Assembly: GCA_030146605.1 (NCBI GenBank)
Contig: JASLBO010000172.1
Coordinates: 1 to 9,516 of the forward strand
Direction of reading: 5' to 3'
From: Sphingomonas sp.
GTDB taxonomy: Bacteria > Pseudomonadota > Alphaproteobacteria > Sphingomonadales > Sphingomonadaceae
Length of the DNA: 9,516 bases
Made by a program: the position numbers and the translations under genes
In this document: positions 1 through 7,170 of the stretch, piece by piece
How positions within the stretch are numbered: position 1 is the stretch's first letter
Layout: every line of letters starts with the position of its first letter
The notes under the pieces: model-generated
Told to the model about the DNA's origin: nothing
What the model saw: the letters and a program-made list of their open reading frames with translations, nothing else
The model's database searches: none

Positions 1-1790
1 TCCATTCGGATCCGTTGCCGAAGCCCGACCGCAACTCGCTGTGGCTATCCTCGGATGTCGGGCGCGCGATCGACTATTATTATCTCGGCGGGCGCAGCAT
101 GGACGACGTGATCGCGGGCTATCGCGGGCTGACCGGCAAGGCCGAGATGATGCCGAACTGGGCCTATGGCTTCTGGCAGAGCCGCCAGCGCTATGAGACG
201 CAGGAGCAATTGCTCTCGGTGGTGCGCGAATATCGCAAGCGCGAGATCCCGATCGACAACATCGTGCAGGACTGGTTCTACTGGCCCGAGGATCAATGGG
301 GCTGCCATTGCTTCGACGCGAAGCGCTTCCCCGATCCGGTGGGGATGGTGAACGAGGCGCATGCGCTGAACACGCGCGTGATGATCTCGGTCTGGCCCAA
401 ATTCTATCCGAACACGAAGAACGCGCAGGAATTGATGGCCAAGGGCCATCTCTATCTCGGCAATCTCAAGGCGAAGGAGAAGGATTGGATCGGCAAGGGC
501 TATGAGAACACCGATTACGATCCGTACGCAACCGAGGCGCGGGCGATCTATTTCCGCCAGATGAAGGAAGGGCTGGTCGACAAGGGCTTCGACGCGTGGT
601 GGATGGACGCGACCGAGCCCGACATCCACTCGAACCTGTCGATCGAGCAGCGCATCGACCGGATGGGGCCGACCGCGCAGGGGCCCGCGGCCGCCTTTTT
701 CAACAGCTTCCCGCTGGTCCATGCCGAAGGGGTCGCCGACGGGCTGCGCGCGGCCTTGCCGGATAAAAGGCCATTCATCCTGACGCGCTCGGGGTTTGGG
801 GGCATTCAGCGGACCAGTTCGGCCTTGTGGTCGGGCGATATCACCGCGCGTTGGGACGATCTGCGCGACCAGATCTCGGCGGGGGTCAATCTGTCGATGT
901 CGGGGGTGCCCAACTGGACGCACGATATCGGCGGCTTCGCGCTCGAGGACCGCTATACGAACCAGGAGCCGGCGCATGTCGCGGAATGGCGCGAGTTGAA
1001 CCTCAGGTGGTTCCAGTTCGGTGCCTTTTCGCCGCTGTTCCGCAGCCATGGCGAGACGCCGAAGCGCGAGATCTTCGAGATCGCCGCCGGCGATCCCGCA
1101 ATGTACGATGCGATGGTCTGGTATGATCGCCTGCGCTACCGGCTGATGCCCTATATCTACACCGTCGCCGCCGACACCTGGCATAAGGACGGGACGATGA
1201 TGCGCGGGCTGGTGATGGACTTTCCCGGCGACCGCAAGACGTGGAATGTCGACGATGCCTATATGTTCGGGCCGGCGTTCCTCGTCGCGCCGGTGACCGA
1301 ATTCAACGCCCGGGCGCGCGACGTCTATCTGCCCGGCGGGACCGGCTGGTACGATTTCACCACCGGCGGTTTCCACAAGGGAGGGCAGACGATCAAGGCG
1401 GCCGCGCCGCGCGAGCGCATGCCGCTGTTCGTGCGCGCGGGATCGATCGTGCCGACCGGTGCGGCGATCAGCCATGTCGGCGAGCAGCCCGACGGGCCGA
1501 TCGTGCTCCACGTCTTCACCGGCGCGGACGGCGCATTCTCGCTCTATGACGATGACGGAGTCAGCCCCGCCTACAAACAGGGCAAGTTCGCGCGGGTGCC
1601 GGTGCAATGGGACGAAACCGCCGCTAAGCTGACGATCGGCGCGCGCGAAGGCGGCTTTGACGGCATGGAGAAGAAGCGTGCCGTCTCGGTGCGCTTCTAC
1701 ACGCCGGGCCGCGCGGTGGCGCCCGACTTCGCCGAGGCTCCGCAGAACTTCGTCTATGACGGGACGGCGATCACCGTGCGGCGGCCCTGA
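1..1790 (+). CDS. GH31 family glycoside hydrolase, probable alpha-xylosidase (5' end missing)
   Basis: The reading frame is open from the window edge (first full codon at 3) to TGA at 1788-1790, giving about 595 visible residues. The N-terminal beta-sandwich lies outside the window; the TTG at 15 is an internal codon, not a start. Numbering from that TTG, the (beta/alpha)8 barrel begins around residue 45 with FWQSRQRYETQ and IVQDWFYWPEDQWG. The GH31 nucleophile is Asp198 in WWMDATEPD (codon 606-608). The general acid/base is Asp275 in ALWSGDI (codon 837-839). The C-terminal beta domain includes LFVRAGSIVPTG near residue 475, followed by a DUF5110-like segment with YDDDG near residues 515-580. 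Both catalytic residues are intact. The DWFYWP and SVWPKFY signatures resemble bacterial alpha-xylosidases that remove terminal alpha-xylose from xyloglucan oligosaccharides. The xylose specificity is inferred from this resemblance; an alpha-glucosidase is the alternative. Localisation cannot be judged without the N-terminus. It is convergent with the next gene. Confidence 0.88.
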   Translation, partial: HSDPLPKPDRNSLWLSSDVGRAIDYYYLGGRSMDDVIAGYRGLTGKAEMMPNWAYGFWQSRQRYETQEQLLSVVREYRKREIPIDNIVQDWFYWPEDQWGCHCFDAKRFPDPVGMVNEAHALNTRVMISVWPKFYPNTKNAQELMAKGHLYLGNLKAKEKDWIGKGYENTDYDPYATEARAIYFRQMKEGLVDKGFDAWWMDATEPDIHSNLSIEQRIDRMGPTAQGPAAAFFNSFPLVHAEGVADGLRAALPDKRPFILTRSGFGGIQRTSSALWSGDITARWDDLRDQISAGVNLSMSGVPNWTHDIGGFALEDRYTNQEPAHVAEWRELNLRWFQFGAFSPLFRSHGETPKREIFEIAAGDPAMYDAMVWYDRLRYRLMPYIYTVAADTWHKDGTMMRGLVMDFPGDRKTWNVDDAYMFGPAFLVAPVTEFNARARDVYLPGGTGWYDFTTGGFHKGGQTIKAAAPRERMPLFVRAGSIVPTGAAISHVGEQPDGPIVLHVFTGADGAFSLYDDDGVSPAYKQGKFARVPVQWDETAAKLTIGAREGGFDGMEKKRAVSVRFYTPGRAVAPDFAEAPQNFVYDGTAITVRRP

Positions 1791-1820
1791 CCCTCATTCT
1801 GCTCTTTCGCCTGACTTTCG
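1791..1820. other. Short convergent intergenic gap
   Basis: Only 30 bp separate the stop of the GH31 gene from the stop of the leftward TonB-like gene. A 5-bp perfect stem (CTGAC, loop TTTC, GTCAG) lies at 1811-1824 and includes the leftward stop codon. It has neither a strong GC stem nor a T-tract on either strand, so I do not call a terminator here. Confidence 0.5.
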
Positions 1821-2444
1821 TCAGTTCGCCGACGTGCCCTCCGCGACGAAGGAGGCATTCAGGTAGCGGACCGCGGCTGCCGGCGTACCCCGCGACCCGC
1901 TGTGCGGCGTGGAACTCTTGAGCGTCCGCGCCGCGTAGTCGCAGACGGCCCGATCGGCGGCGGCGCTGCCGCTGGTCGCGAGGACCGCACAGTCTTTCGG
2001 CGCTCCGGCATCGTAGAAGACGAGCTGGACCTTGGCGGGGCGATCATAGCCGTCGGGAAGCGTCGGCACCTGCAACAGCGCATCGACCGAAGTACGCGGC
2101 GGACGCGCCTGGTCGAGGCCCCATGGCGTCGACACGCGATATTCGCCGGCGACGTTGCGCCCGCTCGCATCGGTCGCCGGGGCGAACCGCGCACGCCGGG
2201 TGAGCAAGGCGCAGGTCTGCTCGTCGAGCGGCTTCGACCGGCTCGATTCGGTGACTTCGCATCCCGCGACCGAGCCCTCGGCCGAGACCATGAGCAGCAC
2301 CGAGACGATCCCCGCCTCGCCGCGCCGGATCGCCTCCATCGGATAGTCGTCATAGGTGATCACCGGCTGCGGATCGACGAGCCGCGGCGGCTGGGCGGGG
2401 GCGAGAGGCGCAGACTGTAGCGCAGCGAGCAACAGAGTGATCAT
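1821..2444 (-). CDS. Exported TonB C-terminal-domain-like protein with a second, degenerate repeat
   Basis: The protein is 207 aa. Its first ~18 residues (MITLLLAALQSAPLAPAQ) look like a short signal peptide with a hydrophobic core, but no long membrane anchor and no proline-rich periplasmic linker follow as in classical TonB. Residues ~34-108 fit the TonB C-terminal fold (YPMEAIRRGEAGIVSVLLMV, then GSVAGCEVTESS and RRARFAPA). Residues ~138-180 repeat the same pattern more loosely. Each copy carries two cysteines exactly 16 positions apart (62/78 and 152/168), consistent with structural disulfides in the periplasm. Stand-alone proteins of this type are often annotated 'energy transducer TonB', but without an anchor this one is unlikely to couple ExbBD to a receptor. 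The start is chosen at the second of two adjacent ATG codons because GGGAGG then sits 6 nt upstream; the ATG at 2445-2447 would leave only 3 nt. It follows the pump genes on the same strand. Confidence 0.82.
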   Translation of the reverse strand: MITLLLAALQSAPLAPAQPPRLVDPQPVITYDDYPMEAIRRGEAGIVSVLLMVSAEGSVAGCEVTESSRSKPLDEQTCALLTRRARFAPATDASGRNVAGEYRVSTPWGLDQARPPRTSVDALLQVPTLPDGYDRPAKVQLVFYDAGAPKDCAVLATSGSAAADRAVCDYAARTLKSSTPHSGSRGTPAAAVRYLNASFVAEGTSAN

Positions 2445-2450
2445 CATCGG

Positions 2451-2457
2451 CCTCCCT
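2451..2457 (-). promoter_or_regulatory. Shine-Dalgarno of the TonB-like gene
   Basis: Read leftward this is AGGGAGG, a strong ribosome binding site. The spacing is 6 nt to the ATG at 2442-2444 and 3 nt to the ATG at 2445-2447, which favours the second ATG. Confidence 0.7.
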
Positions 2458-2530
2458 CGGATATGCGGGCGCCAACATGACTCGGCGCGCCGCAATAGGC
2501 AATGCGGGAGTGCCGCCGTGCGGGGTGCCG
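2458..2530. other. Intergenic gap between efflux channel and TonB-like gene
   Basis: This is the part of the gap between the stop of the outer-membrane channel gene and the Shine-Dalgarno of the TonB-like gene. It holds a 10-bp palindrome CGGCGCGCCG (2483-2492) and a 5-bp stem CCGCA/TGCGG (2490-2494 with 2503-2507). Neither is followed by a T-run in the leftward direction, so there is no convincing intrinsic terminator. I also cannot place a good -35/-10 pair. Read-through transcription from the pump operon into the TonB-like gene is therefore plausible but unproven. Confidence 0.4.
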
Positions 2531-3967
2531 TCAGTCGGTGGCGGGTTCGCGCCGCACCGGCACGGGTGCGGTCTCCCACCCGCCGCCGAGCGCATTGAAC
2601 AAGGCAACCTGCGCCTCGGCGAGCGCGGCATTCGATTGGGCGAGCGTGGCGCGGGCACTGGCACGGTCGCGTTCGGCGTCGATGCGCTGGAGCAGCGTGT
2701 CGCGGCCGGCGGAGAAGCGCAGCCCGGCAATCCGCGCGGCGTTGTTGGCCGCGGCTTCGGCACGGCGCAGCGCGACGTTGCGCTCGATCGCTCCCGAATA
2801 GCGTGCGAGCGCCTGTTCGACTTCGCGCAACGCACTCAGCACAGTGCCGTCGAACTGCGCCAGCGAACCTTCGGCGCTGGCTTCGGCCTGGCGGATGCGG
2901 GCGCGGGCTTGGCCGATATTGGGAAAGCTCCAGCTGATCAGCGGCCCGAGCGAGAAGCTGAACGAATCGGACTTGGCGAGATCGCCGATGTCCTGCGCGC
3001 CGAGCGAGACCGAGCCGAGCAGGCGGATCGAGGGATAGAGCGCGGCAGTCGCGACTCCGACCCGCGCGGTATCGGCGGCGAGCGCGCGCTCGGCCTGGCG
3101 GACATCGGGGCGGCGGGCGAGCAAAGCGGCACCGTCGCCGACCGGGATCAGCCCGCTGACCTGCGGAGGAACAGAGCACTGCGCGGCGGCGGCATCGGTT
3201 TCGGCCGGCGGGCGGCCGGTGAGCGTGGCGAGCGCGTAGAGCGCGGCGCGGCGCTCGGCTTCGAACTGGGGGACCTGCGCGCGGGCATTTTCGGCGAGGA
3301 CCAAAGTCTGGTCGACGTCGCGCTGGGTGCCGCGCCCGGCCTCGAGCAGGCGGCGGGTCAGCCCGAGCGTCTGCTCCTGCAGCTGGACGGTCTCGCGCGC
3401 GACGGCGGCCTGCGCCGCGAAGCCGCAGGCCTGGGCATAGACGCGCGCGGTCTCGGCGGCGACGGCGATGCGTGCGGCGTCGAGCGCAGCCTGCGCCGCG
3501 CCGACATCGCCGCGCGCAGCTTCGATCGAGCGCGATACCTGCCCGAACAGATCGACCTGATAGCCGGCGTCGAGCCCGACCTGGAAGAAGTCGAACTCCT
3601 GGCTCTGCACGCCGGGGAAGTTGGTCGCGTTCCCCCCCTGGCGCTGGCGGGTATAGGAGGCGCTGAGATCGGTGGTCGGCAAGCGCTGGTTGCGCGCTTC
3701 CGAGAGCAAAGAACGCACCCGGCGCAGATTGGCGGCGGCGACGCGGATATCGGTGTTGTGCGCCAGCGCGTCGACCACGAGCCGGTCGAGCGCCGGATCG
3801 CGGAACAGCCGCCACCATTCGCCCTCGGCAGGACCGGTCGACACCTTGGTGACGCCCGGATCCACGAAGGTGCCGGCCGCGGTCGGCGGCGTCGCCGGGC
3901 GCTCATAGTTCGGGCCGACGGCGCAGGCCGAGAGCAGCCCGGCGGCGAGGATCGTCAGGCGCTTCAT
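2531..3967 (-). CDS. RND efflux outer-membrane channel lipoprotein, NodT/OprM (TolC-like) family
   Basis: This 478-aa protein is the outer-membrane exit duct of the tripartite pump, forming a trimeric beta-barrel and periplasmic helical tunnel. The N-terminus MKRLTILAAGLLSAC is a lipoprotein signal with lipobox LSAC; Cys15 is the acylated residue, and Ala at +2 suits outer-membrane sorting. CAVGPNYERP directly after the lipobox is the usual start of mature NodT/OprM proteins. Two outer-membrane-efflux (OEP) repeats follow, roughly residues 60-245 and 275-460. The second opens with the family hallmark ALLARRPDVRQAERALAAD (about 281-299) and then VGVATAALYPSI. Length is normal for the family (about 450-500 aa). 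The start ATG overlaps the TGA of the RND gene by 4 bp (3964-3967), and GGAGG lies 7 nt upstream (3975-3979), inside the RND gene's 3' end. Substrate range cannot be read from the sequence. Confidence 0.94.
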   Translation of the reverse strand: MKRLTILAAGLLSACAVGPNYERPATPPTAAGTFVDPGVTKVSTGPAEGEWWRLFRDPALDRLVVDALAHNTDIRVAAANLRRVRSLLSEARNQRLPTTDLSASYTRQRQGGNATNFPGVQSQEFDFFQVGLDAGYQVDLFGQVSRSIEAARGDVGAAQAALDAARIAVAAETARVYAQACGFAAQAAVARETVQLQEQTLGLTRRLLEAGRGTQRDVDQTLVLAENARAQVPQFEAERRAALYALATLTGRPPAETDAAAAQCSVPPQVSGLIPVGDGAALLARRPDVRQAERALAADTARVGVATAALYPSIRLLGSVSLGAQDIGDLAKSDSFSFSLGPLISWSFPNIGQARARIRQAEASAEGSLAQFDGTVLSALREVEQALARYSGAIERNVALRRAEAAANNAARIAGLRFSAGRDTLLQRIDAERDRASARATLAQSNAALAEAQVALFNALGGGWETAPVPVRREPATD

Positions 3968-6900
3968 GCTGCGGCCTCCGGCGCGGGGGCGGTTTCGGGC
4001 TTGCGGCGGAAGCGTGCGCGTTGCTTTTCCGACCAGGTCGCCAGCTTGCGGACCACGACGTAGAACGCCGGCGTGAACAGCAGGCCGAAGAAGGTCACGC
4101 CGATCATCCCGAAGAACACCGCGACGCCCAGCGCCTGGCGAAGCTCGGCCGCGGCGCCGGTGGCGATCACCAGCGGCAGCACGCCGAGGATGAAGGCGAT
4201 CGAGGTCATGATGATCGGCCGCATGCGCTGATGCGCCGCCTGTTCGGCCGCGGCGCGCGGATCGAGCCCTTGCTCCTCCTCGCCCTGCCGCGCGAATTCG
4301 ACGATCAGGATCGCGTTCTTGGCGGCGAGGCCGATCAGCACGACGAGGCCGATCTGCGTCAGGATATTGTTGTCCATTCCCATGATGTTCACCCCGACGA
4401 TCGCGGCGAGCAGGCACATCGGCACGATCAGGATCACCGCGAGCGGCAGCACGAGGCTCTCATAGAGCGCGGCGAGCAGCAGGAAGACGAATACCACCGC
4501 GAGGCCGAAGGCGATCACGCCGGTATTGCCTGCCTGACGCTGCTCGAAAGCGAGCTCGGTCCATTCGAAGCCCATGCCCTTGGGCAAGGTCTGGTTGGCG
4601 AGCGCTTCCATCGAGTCGAGCGACTGGCCGGTCGAGAAGCCCGGCTTGGTGTCGCCCATCAGCTCGGCGGCGGGATAGAGGTTGTAGCGCACCACGCGAT
4701 AGGGGCCGGCGTCGTTCTTGAGCGCCATCACTGCGCTCATCGGCACCATCTTGCCCGAGGCCGAGCGCGTCTTGAGCATCTGGATGTCCGAAGCGTCGTC
4801 GCGATAGGCGGCGTCGGCCTGCGCGGTCACGCGGAAGGTGCGGCCGAGATAGTTGAAGTCGTTGACATAGGCCGAGCCGAGATACGAGCCGAGCGTCGAA
4901 TAGATGTTGGAGACCGGCACGCCCATCCGCTCGGCGCGGTCGCGGTCGACCTCGGCGGTGAGACGGGGGGTGCCCGTGTTGAACAGCGAGAAGGCGCCGG
5001 CGACGCCCTCGGCCTGGTTCGCGCCCATCATCATCGCGAAGCTCGCCTGCGCCAGCGCCTGATAGCCCTGGCCGCTGCGGTCCTGGATCATCATCTTGAA
5101 GCCGCCGCCGGTGCCGATGCCGGGAACCGGCGGAGGCGCGATCACCATGATGTCGCCGCCCTTGATCCCGCCCAGCGCCGGATAGAGCGCCTGCTGGATC
5201 TCGTCGGCATGCTGATCGCGATTGGCATGCGGCTTGAGCGCGAAGAAGATCACGCCGGCATTGGGCGCAGTCGAGAAGCTGGCGCCGTCGAGACCGGCAA
5301 AGCCGATCGAGGTCTGGATGCCGGGCAGCTTCATCGATTCCTTGATCGCTTCGCGCACCACCGCATCGGTACGCTGGAGCGACGAGCCCGGCGGCAGCGA
5401 CACGACGCCGATCAGATAGCCCTGGTCCTGCGGCGGGATGAACCCGCTCGGGGTGGCAGCGAAGCGCCAGCCGACGACGAAGATCAGCGCAACATAGACC
5501 ACGCCCACGATCAGCAGCATCCGCACCAGCCGCGCCGTGAGCCGGCTGTACTTGCCGGAGAGCCAGGTGAAGCCGGCGTTGAACTTCCTGCCCGCGCGTC
5601 CGGGCAGCCCGAGCAAGCCCGGCCGCGGCGGCTTGCCGTGCTCGGGCTTCTTGAGCACGAGCGCGCAGAGCGCTGGCGAAAGGGTCAGCGAGACGAATGC
5701 CGAGATGATCGTCGCCGAGGCGATGGTGATCGCGAACTGCTGGTAGAAGGCGCCCGAGATGCCGGGGATGAACATCGTCGGCACGAACACGCCGACGAGC
5801 ACCAGCGAGATCGCGATGATCGCCCCGGAGACTTCGTCCATCGTCTTGTGCGCCGCCTCGCGCGGGCCGATGTCTTCCTCGTCCATCAGGCGTTCGACAT
5901 TTTCGACGACGACGATCGCGTCGTCGACGACGATGCCGATCGCCAGCACGAGCCCGAACAGCGACAGCGTGTTGAGCGAATAGCCGAAGGCGAGGAGCAC
6001 CGCGAAGGCGCCGACCAGCGAGACCGGAATCGCGATGATCGGGATCAGTGCGGTGCGCCAGCTCTGCAGGAAGACCAGCACCACCAGGACGACGAGGATC
6101 AGCGCCTCGATCAGCGTGTGCTCGACCGCGGTGATCGATTCGGAGATGTACTCGGTCGGATTGTAGTCGATCGAATATTTCATCCCCGCAGGGAAGCTCG
6201 CGGCGAGCGTGTCGAGCTCTTTCTTGACCGCGTCGGCGGTGGCGAGGGCGTTCGATCCGGGCATCTGGAAGATGCCCATGCCGACGGCGCTCTTGCCGCC
6301 GAGATAGCCGTTGAAGCTGTAATCCTGCGCGCCGAGCTCGATCCGCGCGACGTCGCGGAGGTAGGTCAGCCGGCCCTCGGTGTCGCGCTTGACCACCACC
6401 TTGCCGAATTCCTCCGGCGTGCTCAGGCGGCCCTGCGCCTGGACGCCCAGCTCGAAGGCGGGGCTTGCCTTGCCGTAGGGCGGCTGGCCGACCGCGCCGG
6501 CGGCGACCTGGAGGTTCTGGCCGCGGATCGCATTGACGACTTCGTCGACCGTCATGTCGCGGGCGGCGGCGAGGCCGGGATCGATCCACACGCGCATGTT
6601 GTAGTCGCGGCCGCCGAATGCCTGCGCCTGGCCGACGCCGGGAACGCGCGCGATGCGGTCGAGCACCTGCAGCGTGACGTAATTCGAGATGTAAGGGATT
6701 TCGAGGCTGTTGTCGGGCGAAGTGAAGAACACCACCATCAGGAAGTCGGGCGAGTTCTTGTTCACCGTGATGCCGAGACGGCGGACGTCCTCGGGCAGCC
6801 GCGGCTCGGCCTGCTGGACGCGGTTCTGGACCAGCACCTGCGCCTGATCGACATCGGTGCCCTGCTTGAATGCGATGGTGATCTGCGTCTGGCCGTTACC

Positions 6901-7155
6901 GGTCGACGACGAGGTCATGTAGATCATGTTCTCGACGCCGTTGATTGCCTGTTCGATCGGCGCGGCCACGGTTTCGGCCAGCGTCTCGGCGCTCGCGCCG
7001 GGATAGGTCGCGGTGACCACCACGGTGGGCGGCGCGATGCTCGGATATTGGGCGACCGGCAGCGACGGATAGGCGATCGCGCCGATGATGACGATCAGGA
7101 TCGACAGCACCGCAGCGAAGATCGGCCGCTCGATGAAGAAATGGGGGAATTTCAT
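3964..7155 (-). CDS. HAE1-family RND multidrug efflux transporter, MexF/AcrB-like inner-membrane pump
   Basis: This 1063-aa protein has the full length of a proton-driven RND pump that takes substrates from the periplasm and outer leaflet and passes them to the channel protein. It begins MKFPHFFIERPIFAAVLS, typical of the first transmembrane helix. The proton-relay residues are all present: Asp411-Asp412 in GIVVDDAIVVVENV (TM4), Lys946 in GLAAKNAILIVEF (TM10), and Arg977 and Thr984 in RMRPIIMTS (TM11). Two large periplasmic porter/docking regions lie at about 30-340 and 570-875, with hydrophobic helix blocks at about 345-500, 545-565 and 875-1040. GAAAELRQALGVAVFFG near 1000-1016 and the long GLDGASFSTAPNAG switch-loop region (621-634) resemble MexF/OqxB more than AcrB/MexB. 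That subgroup is known for chloramphenicol, quinolone and trimethoprim export, but substrates here are inference. ATG at 7153-7155 has AGGA 9 nt upstream. The C-terminal ~13 residues are Pro/Ala-rich. Confidence 0.97.
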   Translation of the reverse strand: MKFPHFFIERPIFAAVLSILIVIIGAIAYPSLPVAQYPSIAPPTVVVTATYPGASAETLAETVAAPIEQAINGVENMIYMTSSSTGNGQTQITIAFKQGTDVDQAQVLVQNRVQQAEPRLPEDVRRLGITVNKNSPDFLMVVFFTSPDNSLEIPYISNYVTLQVLDRIARVPGVGQAQAFGGRDYNMRVWIDPGLAAARDMTVDEVVNAIRGQNLQVAAGAVGQPPYGKASPAFELGVQAQGRLSTPEEFGKVVVKRDTEGRLTYLRDVARIELGAQDYSFNGYLGGKSAVGMGIFQMPGSNALATADAVKKELDTLAASFPAGMKYSIDYNPTEYISESITAVEHTLIEALILVVLVVLVFLQSWRTALIPIIAIPVSLVGAFAVLLAFGYSLNTLSLFGLVLAIGIVVDDAIVVVENVERLMDEEDIGPREAAHKTMDEVSGAIIAISLVLVGVFVPTMFIPGISGAFYQQFAITIASATIISAFVSLTLSPALCALVLKKPEHGKPPRPGLLGLPGRAGRKFNAGFTWLSGKYSRLTARLVRMLLIVGVVYVALIFVVGWRFAATPSGFIPPQDQGYLIGVVSLPPGSSLQRTDAVVREAIKESMKLPGIQTSIGFAGLDGASFSTAPNAGVIFFALKPHANRDQHADEIQQALYPALGGIKGGDIMVIAPPPVPGIGTGGGFKMMIQDRSGQGYQALAQASFAMMMGANQAEGVAGAFSLFNTGTPRLTAEVDRDRAERMGVPVSNIYSTLGSYLGSAYVNDFNYLGRTFRVTAQADAAYRDDASDIQMLKTRSASGKMVPMSAVMALKNDAGPYRVVRYNLYPAAELMGDTKPGFSTGQSLDSMEALANQTLPKGMGFEWTELAFEQRQAGNTGVIAFGLAVVFVFLLLAALYESLVLPLAVILIVPMCLLAAIVGVNIMGMDNNILTQIGLVVLIGLAAKNAILIVEFARQGEEEQGLDPRAAAEQAAHQRMRPIIMTSIAFILGVLPLVIATGAAAELRQALGVAVFFGMIGVTFFGLLFTPAFYVVVRKLATWSEKQRARFRRKPETAPAPEAAA

Positions 7156-7164
7156 GCGAAGCGG

Positions 7165-7170
7165 TCCTTA
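7165..7170 (-). promoter_or_regulatory. Stop codon/Shine-Dalgarno overlap coupling adaptor to pump
   Basis: Read leftward this is TAAGGA. The TAA ends the adaptor gene and its last base is shared with the AGGA Shine-Dalgarno (7165-7168) of the RND transporter gene, 9 nt from the ATG. Terminating ribosomes sit on the next initiation site, which suggests translational coupling. Confidence 0.6.

Noticed and set aside
45..1607. A 520-codon open frame antisense to the GH31 gene.
   Set aside because: It is low-complexity Arg/His/Asp-rich and lies opposite a gene with intact catalytic motifs; explained by base composition.
1811..1824. Small hairpin between the convergent genes as a shared terminator.
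   Set aside because: The stem is only 5 bp with no T-run on either strand.
2483..2507. Palindrome CGGCGCGCCG and neighbouring CCGCA/TGCGG stem as a terminator or operator.
   Set aside because: No T-tract follows, and GC-only palindromes of this size are frequent by chance in such GC-rich DNA.
2448..3818. Upstream in-frame extension of the TonB-like gene into the channel gene.
   Set aside because: The extension is an Arg/Ala/Pro-rich out-of-frame reading of the channel gene; the signal peptide and Shine-Dalgarno place the start at 2444 or 2447.
2477..4063. A 528-codon rightward frame opposite the efflux channel gene.
   Set aside because: Its Gly/Ala/Arg/Asp-rich composition has no recognisable domain, while the opposite strand carries a complete lipoprotein channel.
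3968..4417. Upstream in-frame extension of the efflux channel gene.
   Set aside because: It reads the RND 3' end out of frame. The lipobox and GGAGG before the ATG at 3967 define the true start.
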